Below, in pieces: positions 38,719 through 48,450 of a stretch of DNA of 64,000 nt (positions are counted from its first letter, which is position 1; the number at the start of each line of letters is the position of its first letter). The notes beneath the pieces were generated by a model, which was not told the DNA's origin, searched no databases, and saw nothing but the letters and a program-made list of their open reading frames with translations. The stretch is from Microvirga lotononidis (GTDB lineage: Bacteria; Pseudomonadota; Alphaproteobacteria; Rhizobiales; Beijerinckiaceae): assembly GCF_034627025.1 (NCBI RefSeq), contig NZ_CP141050.1, positions 434,001 through 498,000 of the forward strand. Direction: 5' to 3'. Position numbers and translations under genes: made by a program.

Positions 38719-40983
38719 ATGCACCTGTTCGCAACACACTTCGGTACCTACGAAGTAGCCGCGAACGCGGTCGGAAAGCCATGTCTCAAGCCGTTCCGGC
38801 ACGATCCTGATCCGGCCGAGATGGGGCTCGGCTACCTGGACCTGGCCGATCATCCGGAACGTATCCGTGTCCCTATGGTGCGGCGTTCCTGGCTGGACAA
38901 AGGACCGCTTGCCGGGACGAGCTCGGAGCGGGGCAGGGAGGATTTTGTCGAGGTCTCCTGGGACAAGGTTTCGACGCTCGTCGCCGACGAGCTTCGCCGG
39001 GTGCATTCCACCCATGGTGGCCAGGCGGTCTTTGGCGGCTCCTATGGCTGGGCCAGTGCCGGACGGTTTCACCACGCCCAAAGTCAGCTGAAGCGATTGC
39101 TCAACCTGGCTGGGGGATTCACGTCCTCGGTCAACACCTATTCCTATGGTGCGGCAGGCGTGCTTTTACCTTACATCCTCGGGCCGGATTACAAGGATGC
39201 CTGCGATACCTCGCCGTCATGGAGCGATATTGCCGAGAATTGCGAGTTGCTCGTCGGCTTCGGTGGCTTCCGGCTGACAAATGCGCAGGTCGAAGCGGGC
39301 GGGACCGGCAGCCATCGCGCGGTCGAGTGGTTACGGCGCTGTCAGCAGAGCGGCGTTCGTATCGTCGTTTTCAGCCCGGCAGCCAGCGATGCTCCGGCGG
39401 GACCGAACGTGCGGCATATCCCGTTGCGCCCGAACACCGATACAGCCGTCATGCTTGGCATGTGCCATACCCTGCTGGCAAAAGGCCGCGTCGATCGGGA
39501 GTTCCTGAAGCGCTGCACGGTCGGCTATGCGGAGTTCGAACGCTATCTGAAAGGAGATGCAGACGGCATTGCCAAGGATGCGGCCTGGGCTTCGAACATC
39601 TCTGGTGTACCGGCGGATGTCATCGCGGAGGTGGCCGACGACCTGCACTGCAACCGAAGCCTCGTCAATGTCGCTTGGTCATTGCAGCGGGCGCGCTTCG
39701 GCGAGCAGCCTTTCTGGGCGGCGATTGCTCTTGCCTCAGTGGCAGGCCATGTGGGCACGCGAGGATGCGGATTTGCCTTCGGGCTGACGGCCGTCAACTC
39801 CGTCGGACAACCGGTCCGTCGGCTTAAAGGTCCAGTCTTCGAGCAGGGTGAGAACCCGGTCCGACATTACATCCCCGTGGCACGTATCACCGAGCTTCTT
39901 GAAAGCCCCGGTAGCCGCCTCGCATATAATGGCCGCAGCCTCGAACTGCCGGACATCCGCCTTGTCTGGTGGGCGGGCGGCAATCCGTTCCACCACCATC
40001 AGGATCTGAACCGTTTGGCGGAAGCCTTCCGCCGACCCGAGACCGTCATCGTCACCGAGAATATGTGGACGGGTACGGCCAGGATGGCGGACATCGTCCT
40101 GCCATCAGCCTTTCCGTTCGAGCGAGACGATGTGGCAGCGTCGTCCCGCGACAACTGGCTGGTCTACAGCAGACGCGTCATGGATCCGCCGGCAGGCGTC
40201 CTCACCGATCACGAAGCCTATTGCTTGATTGCCGCAAAGCTCGGTTGCCTGGAGGCCTTCAATGGAGGGCTCGGTACGAACGAATGGCTGGCGCGAGTTT
40301 ACGAAGGGTATCGTGACCGGTATCCCGAGTTGCCGGACTTCCAAACCTTCAAGATGTGCGGCTTTGCGGCACTCGACGAGGGCGAAGAAGCACCTGCGCC
40401 AGCCGATCATTTTGGCCGCTTCGTTGCGGATCCACAGTCTTCGCCTTTGAGGACGTCGAGCGGCAGGATCGAGATTTCTTCCGAGATAGGCAACTTCGGT
40501 TACCCGGATATCGGCCGCCATCCTGTCTGGATGCCGCCGGAAGAATGGCTTGGAGCACCCCTCGCGCGGCAGCATCCCATTCACCTCCTATCCCCGCAGC
40601 CGGCACACCGGCTGCATGGGCAGCTGGAACACAGCGTAGCCAGCCAGAACGCGAAACTGAATGGCTATGAGCGGTTCACGCTAAACCCGGCCGATGCCGC
40701 GCTACTAGGACTGCGGGATGGCCAGCTCTGCGAACTCTACAACGATCGTGGCCGGACAATCGCAGCCCTAACGCTCAACGCCGGGCTGATCTCAGGTGTC
40801 GCGGTGCTGCCGGCCGGTGGCTGGTTCCGCCCCGATGACCAGGGCGTCGATCATGGTGGCAACCCCAACACCCTAACTGCAATCACACCGGCATCGCATC
40901 TTTCGCAGGCGACCGCGCCGAATTCCTGTCTGATATCGATCCGCCCCTGGTGCGCACCGACAGACAAACAAGACGAGGACTGA
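38719..40983 (+). CDS. Molybdopterin oxidoreductase of the BisC/TorA/DMSO reductase family
   Basis: A 754-residue molybdenum enzyme. It has no Tat signal and no N-terminal iron-sulfur cysteines, as in cytoplasmic BisC and MsrP-like relatives. The conserved GGSYGWASAGRFHHAQ segment (about 108-123) places the serine of the YGW-x-S motif, the expected Mo ligand, at residue 113. The C-terminal MGD-binding domain includes HLLSPQPAHRLHGQLEH. The family reduces S-oxides and N-oxides (biotin sulfoxide, methionine sulfoxide, TMAO). In this operon it probably reduces, or runs in reverse on, an oxidised form of the transported compound. It follows DppF by 6 bp. Confidence 0.85.
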   Translation: MHLFATHFGTYEVAANAVGKPCLKPFRHDPDPAEMGLGYLDLADHPERIRVPMVRRSWLDKGPLAGTSSERGREDFVEVSWDKVSTLVADELRRVHSTHGGQAVFGGSYGWASAGRFHHAQSQLKRLLNLAGGFTSSVNTYSYGAAGVLLPYILGPDYKDACDTSPSWSDIAENCELLVGFGGFRLTNAQVEAGGTGSHRAVEWLRRCQQSGVRIVVFSPAASDAPAGPNVRHIPLRPNTDTAVMLGMCHTLLAKGRVDREFLKRCTVGYAEFERYLKGDADGIAKDAAWASNISGVPADVIAEVADDLHCNRSLVNVAWSLQRARFGEQPFWAAIALASVAGHVGTRGCGFAFGLTAVNSVGQPVRRLKGPVFEQGENPVRHYIPVARITELLESPGSRLAYNGRSLELPDIRLVWWAGGNPFHHHQDLNRLAEAFRRPETVIVTENMWTGTARMADIVLPSAFPFERDDVAASSRDNWLVYSRRVMDPPAGVLTDHEAYCLIAAKLGCLEAFNGGLGTNEWLARVYEGYRDRYPELPDFQTFKMCGFAALDEGEEAPAPADHFGRFVADPQSSPLRTSSGRIEISSEIGNFGYPDIGRHPVWMPPEEWLGAPLARQHPIHLLSPQPAHRLHGQLEHSVASQNAKLNGYERFTLNPADAALLGLRDGQLCELYNDRGRTIAALTLNAGLISGVAVLPAGGWFRPDDQGVDHGGNPNTLTAITPASHLSQATAPNSCLISIRPWCAPTDKQDED

Positions 40984-40987
40984 AGAT

Positions 40988-41479
40988 ATGGATCAGATCG
41001 ATGTACTATCCGGGCTGACACCCGAATCTGAACTTTACCACATCCGCCGCGAACGACCGGAGTACGTTGAAGGCACCGAGGCCTGCCGGGAAACCGTATT
41101 ATCTCCCAACCATGGCTTTGACCTTAGCCATGTCCTTCGTGCGGCGCTGGCGGCCCGCATGGCGCGCTTTATCGGCCGCGCGGACTTGGCGCATAGCTAC
41201 ACCCGAAGCCTCAACGAACAGTCAAACAGCCAAGCACTATCTGCAGTCGCTTCGGGAGCGGAACTTCCAGTTGATACAGATGATTTTCTCCTGGCAATTG
41301 TCCGCCATGTCGATCTGGTGACAAAAACCCCGCGCGACAGCACAAGGGACGACATCGAGCGTCTCAAGGCTGCCGGGCTTAGCAACCCGCAGATTATCGC
41401 TCTTTCCGAATTGATTGCTTTCGTGAATTTTGAGGCGCGTGTCATCGTTGCACTAGAAATGCTGGAGCAGGTTGCATGA
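40988..41479 (+). CDS. CMD domain protein, Avi_7170 type
   Basis: A 163-residue all-helical protein of the carboxymuconolactone-decarboxylase/AhpD fold, but without the CxxC pair. The tail KAAGLSNPQIIALSELIAFVNFEARV is typical of the fold. It resembles the Avi_7170 family that is always paired with an Avi_7169-type peroxidase-like protein, which is the next gene (ATGA overlap). Such pairs sit beside peptide-type ABC operons. Their biochemical role is unknown. Confidence 0.72.
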   Translation: MDQIDVLSGLTPESELYHIRRERPEYVEGTEACRETVLSPNHGFDLSHVLRAALAARMARFIGRADLAHSYTRSLNEQSNSQALSAVASGAELPVDTDDFLLAIVRHVDLVTKTPRDSTRDDIERLKAAGLSNPQIIALSELIAFVNFEARVIVALEMLEQVA

Positions 41480-42054
41480 GCACGTCGCGTTTCAAGGTAA
41501 AACCCCTCTCTTGGGCGCCGTATATCGAGCCTGTCGAGGTTGCGTCTGCGACGGACGAGCAACTTGCGGCCATGCAGGTGACCCCGTCTAACACAAAAGT
41601 CTCACCTTATGTGAGAACGCTGGCGCACGACCCGGAATCGTATGTGGCGCGAACGAGACTATTCAATGCGATCATGTATGCTAAGGGCGGTCTCGACCGC
41701 GCCGAGCGGGAACTCGGTGCCCTGGTAGCATCCACGGTCAACCGCTGCATCTACTGCGCCTCGGTCCATGCCCGCCGCTACGTTGAACTCGCCGAGCGTG
41801 ATGACGTGGTCGAACAGATTTACCTCCGCGGGCTTGAAGGGCCGTTCGAACCCAAGGTTCAGGCGATTGTCGATTTCTGCAGAACGCTGTCTGAGACACC
41901 ATCGCATGTGACGAAGGAACAGGTACAGGCGCTGCGCGACAACGGTCTTTCTAAAGCGGAGATCGTGGACCTCATTCATTCGGCAGCGATTTTCGGCTGG
42001 GCGAACCGACTGATGCATACACTCGGCCACTCGACCCCGGTCGAAGGAAAGTAA
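41476..42054 (+). CDS. Alkylhydroperoxidase-like protein, Avi_7169 type
   Basis: A 192-residue AhpD-fold protein with the redox pair C91-x-x-C94 and His98 (NRCIYCASVHARR), the proton-relay arrangement of AhpD. It probably forms a thiol peroxidase or reductase acting on a partner or on the operon's substrate. It is translationally coupled to the Avi_7170-like gene. Confidence 0.8.
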   Translation: MSTSRFKVKPLSWAPYIEPVEVASATDEQLAAMQVTPSNTKVSPYVRTLAHDPESYVARTRLFNAIMYAKGGLDRAERELGALVASTVNRCIYCASVHARRYVELAERDDVVEQIYLRGLEGPFEPKVQAIVDFCRTLSETPSHVTKEQVQALRDNGLSKAEIVDLIHSAAIFGWANRLMHTLGHSTPVEGK

Positions 42055-42061
42055 GGCACCC

Positions 42062-42100
42062 CGCTATTCTCAATAGCGCCTGGGATACGAACGTTTGTTC
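42062..42100 (+). promoter_or_regulatory. Small hairpin and GAAC-N4-GTTC palindrome before the binding-protein gene
   Basis: CGCTATT/AATAGCG forms a 7-bp stem with a 3-base loop (42062-42078). GAACGTTTGTTC lies at 42089-42100. Either could set the higher expression usual for binding proteins. No clear promoter was found. Confidence 0.3.
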
Positions 42101-42160
42101 CTGTCGTAGTTCGGCAGCTGAATGAAGAAAACCAATCCTTGAAGCGAATGGAGACGGAAT

Positions 42161-43660
42161 ATGAAACAGAAGATCATTTCGGTAACAACCAGCTTGGCGC
42201 TGGGCGCTCTTATGGCCTCCACGGCCCTCGCACAGGAAAAGACGCTAACGGTTGCGGTCGCGAACACAGTGAACACGTTCGACCCGCACATGACCGCGTC
42301 GGTCGGTACCGACCTTAGCCTGCTCAGCCATATCTATCCCTCGCTCGTACTGCGTGGGCCTGACATGAAGATCCAGCCGGCTGTGGCCACAGAATGGAGA
42401 AACGTGGACGACCTGACCTGGCGGATCAAGCTGCGCTCGGACGCTTCGTTTGCCGATGGCGAAAAGATCGACGCGGAACTGGTCAAATGGAACTTCGACC
42501 GCGTCCGGGACCCGGCGGTTAACGCCCGCATCAAAGCATGGTTCACGCTCATCTCGGACGTTAAAGTCGTCAGCCCTACCGAATTGGAGATCAAGACGAG
42601 CGCGCCTTACCCCGCGCTCATCGAGCAACTATCGATGTTCTTCCTGCTGCCTCCAAAATGGGCGGGCGAGCACAAGCCAGGAAACGAGACCACGTCCGGA
42701 GGACCGTATAAGATCACTTCCGTCAAACCAGGGGAAAGCATTACACTTGAGGTCAACGAGAAGTACTGGGGCCAGAAGCCTGACTTTGCCAAGTACACGA
42801 TCCGCGTCATCCCGGACGCTGCAAGCCGCGTCGCGGCATTACTCGCTGGTGAGGTAGATTTCATCAACTCGATTCCGACGACTGAGATCGAGCGCATTAA
42901 GGCTACTGGCAATGCACAGGCGGGAGCTGTGCCGAGCACTCGCACCGTGTTCATCAAGTTCAACACGCAGAAAGCACCGCTGGACAACAAGCTGTTTCGA
43001 CAGGCTTTGAACTACGCGGTCGACAAGGAAGGCATCGTCAAGGCGATCTTCAACGACCAGGCTGAAATCGCCCGGTGTGAAGTCATGTCGAAGGCCTACT
43101 TCGGCTTCAACCCAGATCTAAAACCTTATCCCTATGACCCAGACAAGGCGGCCGAGTTGTTGGAAAAGGCCGGAGGCGCGCCATCGCAGCCGATCGAGCT
43201 CGAGGTTCCGTCCGGCACCTATCTCAATGGCGAGGAAGTGGTGCAGGCCGTCGCCAGCCAGTTGGAGGAGATCGGCGTCAAGACAAGGATCGTCGAAATG
43301 CAGTTCAGTAACTGGATGGACAAGTACCTGAAGACGAAGGATCTCGGCCGCCTTAGCCTGCTCAGCCAGGCATGGCCGACGATTGACGCAGATGGACTGC
43401 TGACCCTGTTTGAGCCCGGCAACATGTATGCCTACTGGGACAACGCCGAATTTGGCCGCCTGCTCAAGGAAGGCCGCTCCACCATGGACCAGGCCAAGCG
43501 GCTCGCGACCTACAAGAAGGCGACAGAAGTGATGTGCGACGAGGCGCCAGTGCTGTTCCTCTACACGCAGCCGACGACCTATGGTCTCTCGAGGCGCATC
43601 ACCTGGGCAGCGCGTGGCGACGACTGGGTTCGCGCTTTCGACATGAAGCCCGCAAACTGA
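42161..43660 (+). CDS. Peptide-type ABC substrate-binding protein (family 5)
   Basis: A 499-residue periplasmic protein with a signal peptide (residues 1-24, ending TALAQE). It has the family 5 hallmarks: VNTFDPHMTASVGTDLSLLSHIYPSL and the strand LTWRIKLRSDASFADGEKI. It follows the AhpD-like pair, as in the KPN_01854-type gene sets, and supplies the ligand specificity of the DppBCDF importer. GGAG lies seven bases before ATG 42161. Confidence 0.9.
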   Translation: MKQKIISVTTSLALGALMASTALAQEKTLTVAVANTVNTFDPHMTASVGTDLSLLSHIYPSLVLRGPDMKIQPAVATEWRNVDDLTWRIKLRSDASFADGEKIDAELVKWNFDRVRDPAVNARIKAWFTLISDVKVVSPTELEIKTSAPYPALIEQLSMFFLLPPKWAGEHKPGNETTSGGPYKITSVKPGESITLEVNEKYWGQKPDFAKYTIRVIPDAASRVAALLAGEVDFINSIPTTEIERIKATGNAQAGAVPSTRTVFIKFNTQKAPLDNKLFRQALNYAVDKEGIVKAIFNDQAEIARCEVMSKAYFGFNPDLKPYPYDPDKAAELLEKAGGAPSQPIELEVPSGTYLNGEEVVQAVASQLEEIGVKTRIVEMQFSNWMDKYLKTKDLGRLSLLSQAWPTIDADGLLTLFEPGNMYAYWDNAEFGRLLKEGRSTMDQAKRLATYKKATEVMCDEAPVLFLYTQPTTYGLSRRITWAARGDDWVRAFDMKPAN

Positions 43661-43667
43661 TCCTTGA

Positions 43668-43698
43668 AGGGCCCCGCACCGGAGGAGGGCGGGGCCCT
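43668..43698 (+). terminator. Strong intercistronic hairpin after the binding-protein gene
   Basis: AGGGCCCCGC (43668-43677) pairs perfectly with GCGGGGCCCT (43689-43698), just 7 bp after the stop. With no T-run it is more likely an RNA-stabilising or partial-termination structure than a full terminator. Confidence 0.55.
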
Positions 43699-43745
43699 GA
43701 GGTCGCCTCCATCGGGCGGCCCTCCTCTTCCGATCTGGGAATGCG

Positions 43746-45443
43746 ATGCCGAACGATGCTTGTGCCGCAGACAAGACACTGGCCGACATTGCGGCGCGCG
43801 AATGGAGTTTTCGCCGCCGCCATGTGGTGCGCGAACTCGGCGCCTATGTGCCCCTGCGCGGCGAACTTCCGAAGGCTGATGTGCCGACGCAGACCGAAAA
43901 AAGTCGATTTTGGACGGCGATCCTGCAGGACCTGGCTGAAATCGATGGTACTGCTCTGTCCGATGCCGGGCAGGAAGACCTGCTTGTACTCCGTCATCAG
44001 GTCGAGGCGCTACTCAGGTCGCAGCAGTTTCGGGACTATGAGCGACCCTTCAATGGATTTACCAGCTTCTGGGACGATACGGCGGCCTCGATACGCGAGG
44101 AGACCTTCGACCAAGAACAGAAATATCGGCATGCCATCACCCTGATGCGCGACATCCCCCGATATTTCCGGGAAAACATCGAGAACATGAGACTTGGATT
44201 GATGCGCGGCTTCAGCCAGCCGTCGGTTGTCCTTCCGGCCGTTATCAAAACAATTGAGGCTGTGCTGGCGCAGCATCCCGTCGACACAGACTACTTCAAG
44301 CCGTTTCTTGCCTTTCCGCCCCAGATACCCCCTGGGACACGAGACGAGCTGAGAAACGAGGCATTATCCGCTATCAATGACGCCGTCCTTCCGGCCTTCG
44401 CCGACCTTCTTGATTTTATGCGCGCGGTCTACTCGCCCGCCGCAACGCAGCGGATCTCTGCGGCCCAGCTTCCTGATGGCCCCCGTTACTACGAGGTGAA
44501 GGTGCGCGAGTTCACGACGCTGGAGATCGGTGCAGAGGAAGTTTACGATACGGGTCTGCGGGAAGTGGAGACCTGTCGCGAGAACATGATGGCGGCCATG
44601 CGCGCCACCGGGTTTTCAGGAAGCTTCGCTGACTTTCTTTCGTTCCTGAAGTCTGATCCCCAGTTCTATGCAAAGTCGGCCGAAGAGTTGCTCATGCGAG
44701 CTGCTTGGATCACAAAAAAGGTAGAAGGCAAGCTCGACAGGTTCTTCGGCCTTCTGCCACGACGCCGCTTTGCGATTGAGAGAGTACCCGACGCTATCGC
44801 ACCAGCGTATCCAATGGGTACCGGCGGCCCCGGCCTTTATCTCGTGAACACCTACAATCTTACGGCACGGCCGCTCTACATCCTGCCGGTCCTGACGCTG
44901 CACGAGGCGGTACCGGGACATTGCTTCCAGATGTCCCTTGCCGCGGAGAACAAGAGCCGCCCGGCCTTTCGGTCTGAGACCTACGGAATCGCCTACGGCA
45001 ACGCCTGGGCGCTGTATTGCGAAAAGCGGCTCGGAGTTGCAATGGAAATCTACGAGACTCCTTACGAGCTGTTCGGCATGTGGAGTTTTCTTATGCTCAG
45101 AGCGGTACGGATGGTCGTCGACGTCGGAATTCATGCAAAGAGCTGGGAATATGAGCGCGCCAGCCGGTACATGGCTGAGAATACAGGCCTCCCTGCGCAG
45201 GTGGTAGGAGCCGAACTCAATCGCTACATTAGCTGGCCGGGCCAGGCGCTGGGATACTATCTCGGCATGATCGCGATTGAGCGCGCTCGTGACACCGCGG
45301 AGCAGGTACTCGGCGAGGACTTCGATATCCGCGAGTTTCACGATCGCATTCTGGCTCTGGGCCCAGTGCCAATGTCCGTGGTCGAGACGACGATTGACCT
45401 TTGGATCCGAGAAAAGCAATCCCTGCAAATTCACCTCGCTTAG
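43746..45443 (+). CDS. DUF885 family protein (putative metallopeptidase)
   Basis: A 565-residue soluble protein. The zinc-binding motif HEAVPGH is at residues 386-392, with a likely third ligand Glu in the following helices (YGNAWALYCEKRLG). The family resembles gluzincin carboxypeptidases and occurs widely without a known substrate. No signal peptide, so cytoplasmic. Position after the peptide-type importer suggests it cleaves a peptide or amide bond of the imported molecule. Confidence 0.78.
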   Translation: MPNDACAADKTLADIAAREWSFRRRHVVRELGAYVPLRGELPKADVPTQTEKSRFWTAILQDLAEIDGTALSDAGQEDLLVLRHQVEALLRSQQFRDYERPFNGFTSFWDDTAASIREETFDQEQKYRHAITLMRDIPRYFRENIENMRLGLMRGFSQPSVVLPAVIKTIEAVLAQHPVDTDYFKPFLAFPPQIPPGTRDELRNEALSAINDAVLPAFADLLDFMRAVYSPAATQRISAAQLPDGPRYYEVKVREFTTLEIGAEEVYDTGLREVETCRENMMAAMRATGFSGSFADFLSFLKSDPQFYAKSAEELLMRAAWITKKVEGKLDRFFGLLPRRRFAIERVPDAIAPAYPMGTGGPGLYLVNTYNLTARPLYILPVLTLHEAVPGHCFQMSLAAENKSRPAFRSETYGIAYGNAWALYCEKRLGVAMEIYETPYELFGMWSFLMLRAVRMVVDVGIHAKSWEYERASRYMAENTGLPAQVVGAELNRYISWPGQALGYYLGMIAIERARDTAEQVLGEDFDIREFHDRILALGPVPMSVVETTIDLWIREKQSLQIHLA

Positions 45444-45465
45444 TAATCTATTGGGGACGACATCA

Positions 45466-46320
45466 ATGCCGACAATTACTCTAAACGACGCGACCTTTGT
45501 CTATGATGATGCGGGCGATCCCGATGCCGAGACCATAATCGCGCTGCACGGCGGCCGTGGCATCGGAGACCGGCGCGGCGAGTTCAACGCCTATAAGGCT
45601 CTCTCGGACAGGTACCGCGTCATTGCCTACGACCAGCGCGGCTGCGGAGAGACGAGCCTCACGCCTCCCTATACGTTCGAGCAGCTGGCCGATGACGTCG
45701 AGGCATTTCGCATCAATCTATGCGGCGGACGCAAGATCATCCTTGAGGGTGGTTCATTCGGCGGCATGATTGCATTGACCTATGCCGTCAAATACGGCCA
45801 CAACCTTTCCCGGCTGATCCTGCGTGGCACGGCGGCGAGTTATCACCATGAAGATGACGCCATGGTTGTCTTCAAGCAGCGCATCCACAAGGCCTCAAGC
45901 GCGTCTCTCGATATGCTCGACAAGATGTTCTCGGATAGGGTGAAGGACGATACCGAGCTGAGGCTGATCTGGCTGGCGTTGCAGCCTCTCTACTACGAGA
46001 ATTTTGATCCCGATGCAGCGCTCGAACGGACGCGCACGATGCATCTGCACGCCGAAACCCACAACGCGCTGTTCAAGGAGCGGCGGTACGATCTGCGCGA
46101 CAAGCTGAAGGATATTTTAGTACCGACACTGGTGATCTGCGGCGCTGAGGATTGGATCTGCCCGCCGAACCACTCCCGACTGATCGCTGAGCGCGTACCG
46201 AGGGGCGAACTTCTCGAAGTTCCGAACGCTAACCACGCTGTGCATGTCGAGGCGCCCGAGATCGTCATTTCGACAATACGGGAATTTTTGACACGGACAG
46301 CAGTCTGGGGTTTAGGGTAG
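45466..46320 (+). CDS. Proline iminopeptidase-like alpha/beta hydrolase
   Basis: A 284-residue cytoplasmic hydrolase. ATG 45466 is the start. The frame open to 45277 overlaps the upstream gene. HGGRGIGDR is the oxyanion HGG motif of proline iminopeptidases, DQRGCGETS the next conserved loop, GGSFGG the nucleophile elbow with Ser97, and NANHAVHVE holds the histidine near 263. It probably removes an N-terminal residue or opens an amide of the imported substrate. It is the last gene of the operon, followed by weak hairpins (46331-46351). Confidence 0.82.
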   Translation: MPTITLNDATFVYDDAGDPDAETIIALHGGRGIGDRRGEFNAYKALSDRYRVIAYDQRGCGETSLTPPYTFEQLADDVEAFRINLCGGRKIILEGGSFGGMIALTYAVKYGHNLSRLILRGTAASYHHEDDAMVVFKQRIHKASSASLDMLDKMFSDRVKDDTELRLIWLALQPLYYENFDPDAALERTRTMHLHAETHNALFKERRYDLRDKLKDILVPTLVICGAEDWICPPNHSRLIAERVPRGELLEVPNANHAVHVEAPEIVISTIREFLTRTAVWGLG

Positions 46321-46482
46321 ATTCGACTTGGACTGGCCCATATCCCCAGTCTCTGAGACAGCTGCGGCACTCATTGGACAACCTTCACGGAACTGAGACA
46401 GAGCCAGTCTCGGACGTCATGGTCCATGCTAAAGTCTCACGGGATCGGAGTAACGCCTCTGTTGAAGAAGAATTCGACAGAG

Positions 46483-46498
46483 GTTCTTAGAGAAGAAC
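46483..46498 (+). promoter_or_regulatory. Palindrome GTTC-N8-GAAC, copy 2
   Basis: GTTCTTAGAGAAGAAC shares both arms and most inner bases with the palindrome before the LysR gene. It overlaps a second palindrome, GAACAATTGTTC. Confidence 0.5.
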
Positions 46499-46598
46499 AA
46501 TTGTTCCTCTTTGAGCCTTCAAACCATGAAGATCTTCTATTGACGAAGAACCATTCAGAGCAGCTCGTATTTTCGAGACGAGACCACTCTAACATAAC

Positions 46599-46650
46599 GT
46601 TCGTTAGAAAGAACATCCTGGTTGACAGACCGGAATGGTGAAACCAACAT
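46599..46650 (+). promoter_or_regulatory. Palindrome copy 3 with TTGACA promoter
   Basis: GTTCGTTAGAAAGAAC (46599-46614) is followed after exactly 7 bp by TTGACA (46622-46627). A weak -10 lies at 46645-46651 (AACATA). The layout suits an activator bound just upstream of -35. Transcription would lead to the C-S lyase gene with a long leader. Confidence 0.5.
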
Positions 46651-47110
46651 AACCGTGCTGATCAGGAGGGTTCGCCGCTTGAACAGCCGCGGTGATCTGA
46701 TGGTGAGCAGCTTGCGCCGCGTAATCAAACACTGGAGCGCCACGGAGCCTGTGCTGCCCCGTGGTCCTAGGCCTAATGCAAGGATAACTGGTCGTGCATG
46801 CTCCGTCCGCCCGAAACCACCTTCTCTCCTGTCGTTGGCGCATGAGCACCTGTTACAGCACGCGTCATCGAGATCGGCAACATGACCGCCGGTATCGCTG
46901 TTCCGGAGCAGGGTGGCTATCGCTTCTTATCTTCACAGCCTTCCTTCGATGCTCTCGACGGGCGCCGCTTCCGCAGCTTGAAGCAAATCACTCCTGCGGC
47001 TCACGAGCGCTGGCGGCGCAACGGACAACCTTCCCGTCCTGGAGCGCCATCTTTCTGGGAACCCGCTGTAGTGGGGCTTCGGCTCGTTCATTCTTCCAGA
47101 GAAACACAAC

Positions 47111-48316
47111 ATGGCAAAACAGATGAAGGTGACGGACGACCATTCCATTAGGGTCGGTCCAAACACGCAGCTCATTCGGGCCGGGTACAGTCCCTTTGAT
47201 TATCACGGTTTCATCAACCCGCCGACGGTGCGTGCCTCAACGGTCCTGTTCCCCGATGCCCGCACGATGGAAACCCATGGACAGAAATACACATACGGGA
47301 CACGCGGCACCCCAACAACCGATGCTCTCTGCGAGGCCATCAATGAGCTCGAAGGAGCGGCGGGCACGATCATTCTTCCTTCCGGCCTTGCTGCCGTCAC
47401 GGTAACTTTTCTGGCGTATCTCTCGGCCGGCGATCACGCCCTGGTCGTTGATACCGTCTATGGCAACGTCCGCCACTTTTGCGATTCGATGCTGACCCGG
47501 TTCGGCATCGAGGTCGAGTACTACGACCCATCCCTCGGCGCTGCGATTGAGACCTTGTTCAAGTCGAACACCAAACTCGTGCATACCGAAGCACCGGGAT
47601 CGAATACGTTCGAGATGCAGGATATTCCTGCAATCGCGGCTGTCGCTCACAGGCACGGCGCCGTCGTGACGATGGACAACACCTGGGCCACCCCGATCAA
47701 CTTCCGGCCACTCGATTTTGGCGTGGATGTATCCATTCAAGCGTCAACGAAATATCCTGCAGGTCACGCTGACATCTTGATGGGAACCGCCTCAGCCAAT
47801 GCCAAGCACTGGCACCCGTTGCAGCAGGCCCATGGAGAACTTGGTATCTGCGGCGCTGCGGACGATGCTTATCAGGTTCTCCGCGGTCTTCGGACAATGG
47901 GGGTGCGCCTTGAGCGCCATCAGGCGAGTGCTCTCGCCATTGCAGAATGGTTGGAGTCACGGGACGATGTCGCGCGCGTTCTCCACCCGGCTCTGCCGAG
48001 CTTCCCGGGGCACCATATCTGGAAGCGCGACTTCAATGGTGCAAGCGGTGTCTTCTCCTTTGTCTTGGCTGTTTCAAGGGGGCAGAACTTCAGAGCCAAG
48101 GCACAAGCCTTCTTGGATGGCCTGTCGCTGTTCGGGCTCGGCTATTCATGGGGAGGATTTCAGAGTTTGGCACTCCAAGTCGGTTTGGACGAGCGCCGGA
48201 TCCTGCGCGCGCCAGACGACGGGCCCGTCATCCGGCTCCAGATCGGGCTTGAGGACGTCGCCGACCTAAAGACCGACCTCGTGAGGGGATTTGACGCTGC
48301 GCGCGAGATTTTTTGA
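47111..48316 (+). CDS. metC: PLP-dependent trans-sulfuration enzyme, cystathionine beta-lyase type
   Basis: A 401-residue Cys/Met-metabolism PLP enzyme. The Schiff-base lysine is K214 (QASTKYPAGHAD), PLP ring stacking lies in the YGNVR segment, and the aspartate in TMDNTWATP. The C-terminal SLFGLGYSWGGFQSLA is typical of cystathionine beta-lyases and C-S lyases (in gamma-synthases it is LGG-ES). It should split L-cystathionine or a cysteine S-conjugate into pyruvate, ammonia and a thiol in the cytoplasm. Placement between the region-4 operon and the sulfonate genes, with shared palindromes, suggests use on scavenged organosulfur. Confidence 0.85.
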   Translation: MAKQMKVTDDHSIRVGPNTQLIRAGYSPFDYHGFINPPTVRASTVLFPDARTMETHGQKYTYGTRGTPTTDALCEAINELEGAAGTIILPSGLAAVTVTFLAYLSAGDHALVVDTVYGNVRHFCDSMLTRFGIEVEYYDPSLGAAIETLFKSNTKLVHTEAPGSNTFEMQDIPAIAAVAHRHGAVVTMDNTWATPINFRPLDFGVDVSIQASTKYPAGHADILMGTASANAKHWHPLQQAHGELGICGAADDAYQVLRGLRTMGVRLERHQASALAIAEWLESRDDVARVLHPALPSFPGHHIWKRDFNGASGVFSFVLAVSRGQNFRAKAQAFLDGLSLFGLGYSWGGFQSLALQVGLDERRILRAPDDGPVIRLQIGLEDVADLKTDLVRGFDAAREIF

Positions 48317-48450
48317 AACAGGATCGTCTCGCACGATACACAAGCAACTTCTCTGCTCCGGTGTAGGACCTCAGATCGCACTTCGTTTTCCTGCAGACCT
48401 TCAATGTTCCCTGAGATGAAACTACGATTTAGCACTTAGGAGACGGCATC

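Larger units (their letters stand above)
46321..47110. other. Long regulatory intergenic region
   Basis: No convincing gene in 790 bp. 46430-46620 is AT-rich and carries two GTTC-N8-GAAC palindromes, a 7-bp hairpin CCTCTGT/ACAGAGG (46456-46483) and GAACAATTGTTC (46495-46506). 46650-47100 has short unrecognised ORFs and may be decayed coding sequence. Confidence 0.5.

Noticed and set aside
42089..46506. GAAC-N4-GTTC palindromes at 42089 and 46495 as members of the same operator family
   Set aside because: Arms are in the opposite order and the spacing differs. Two copies are not enough to call a motif.
46426..46641. 71-codon frame in the AT-rich intergenic region
   Set aside because: No ribosome site or family, and it overlaps three palindromes that explain the base composition better.
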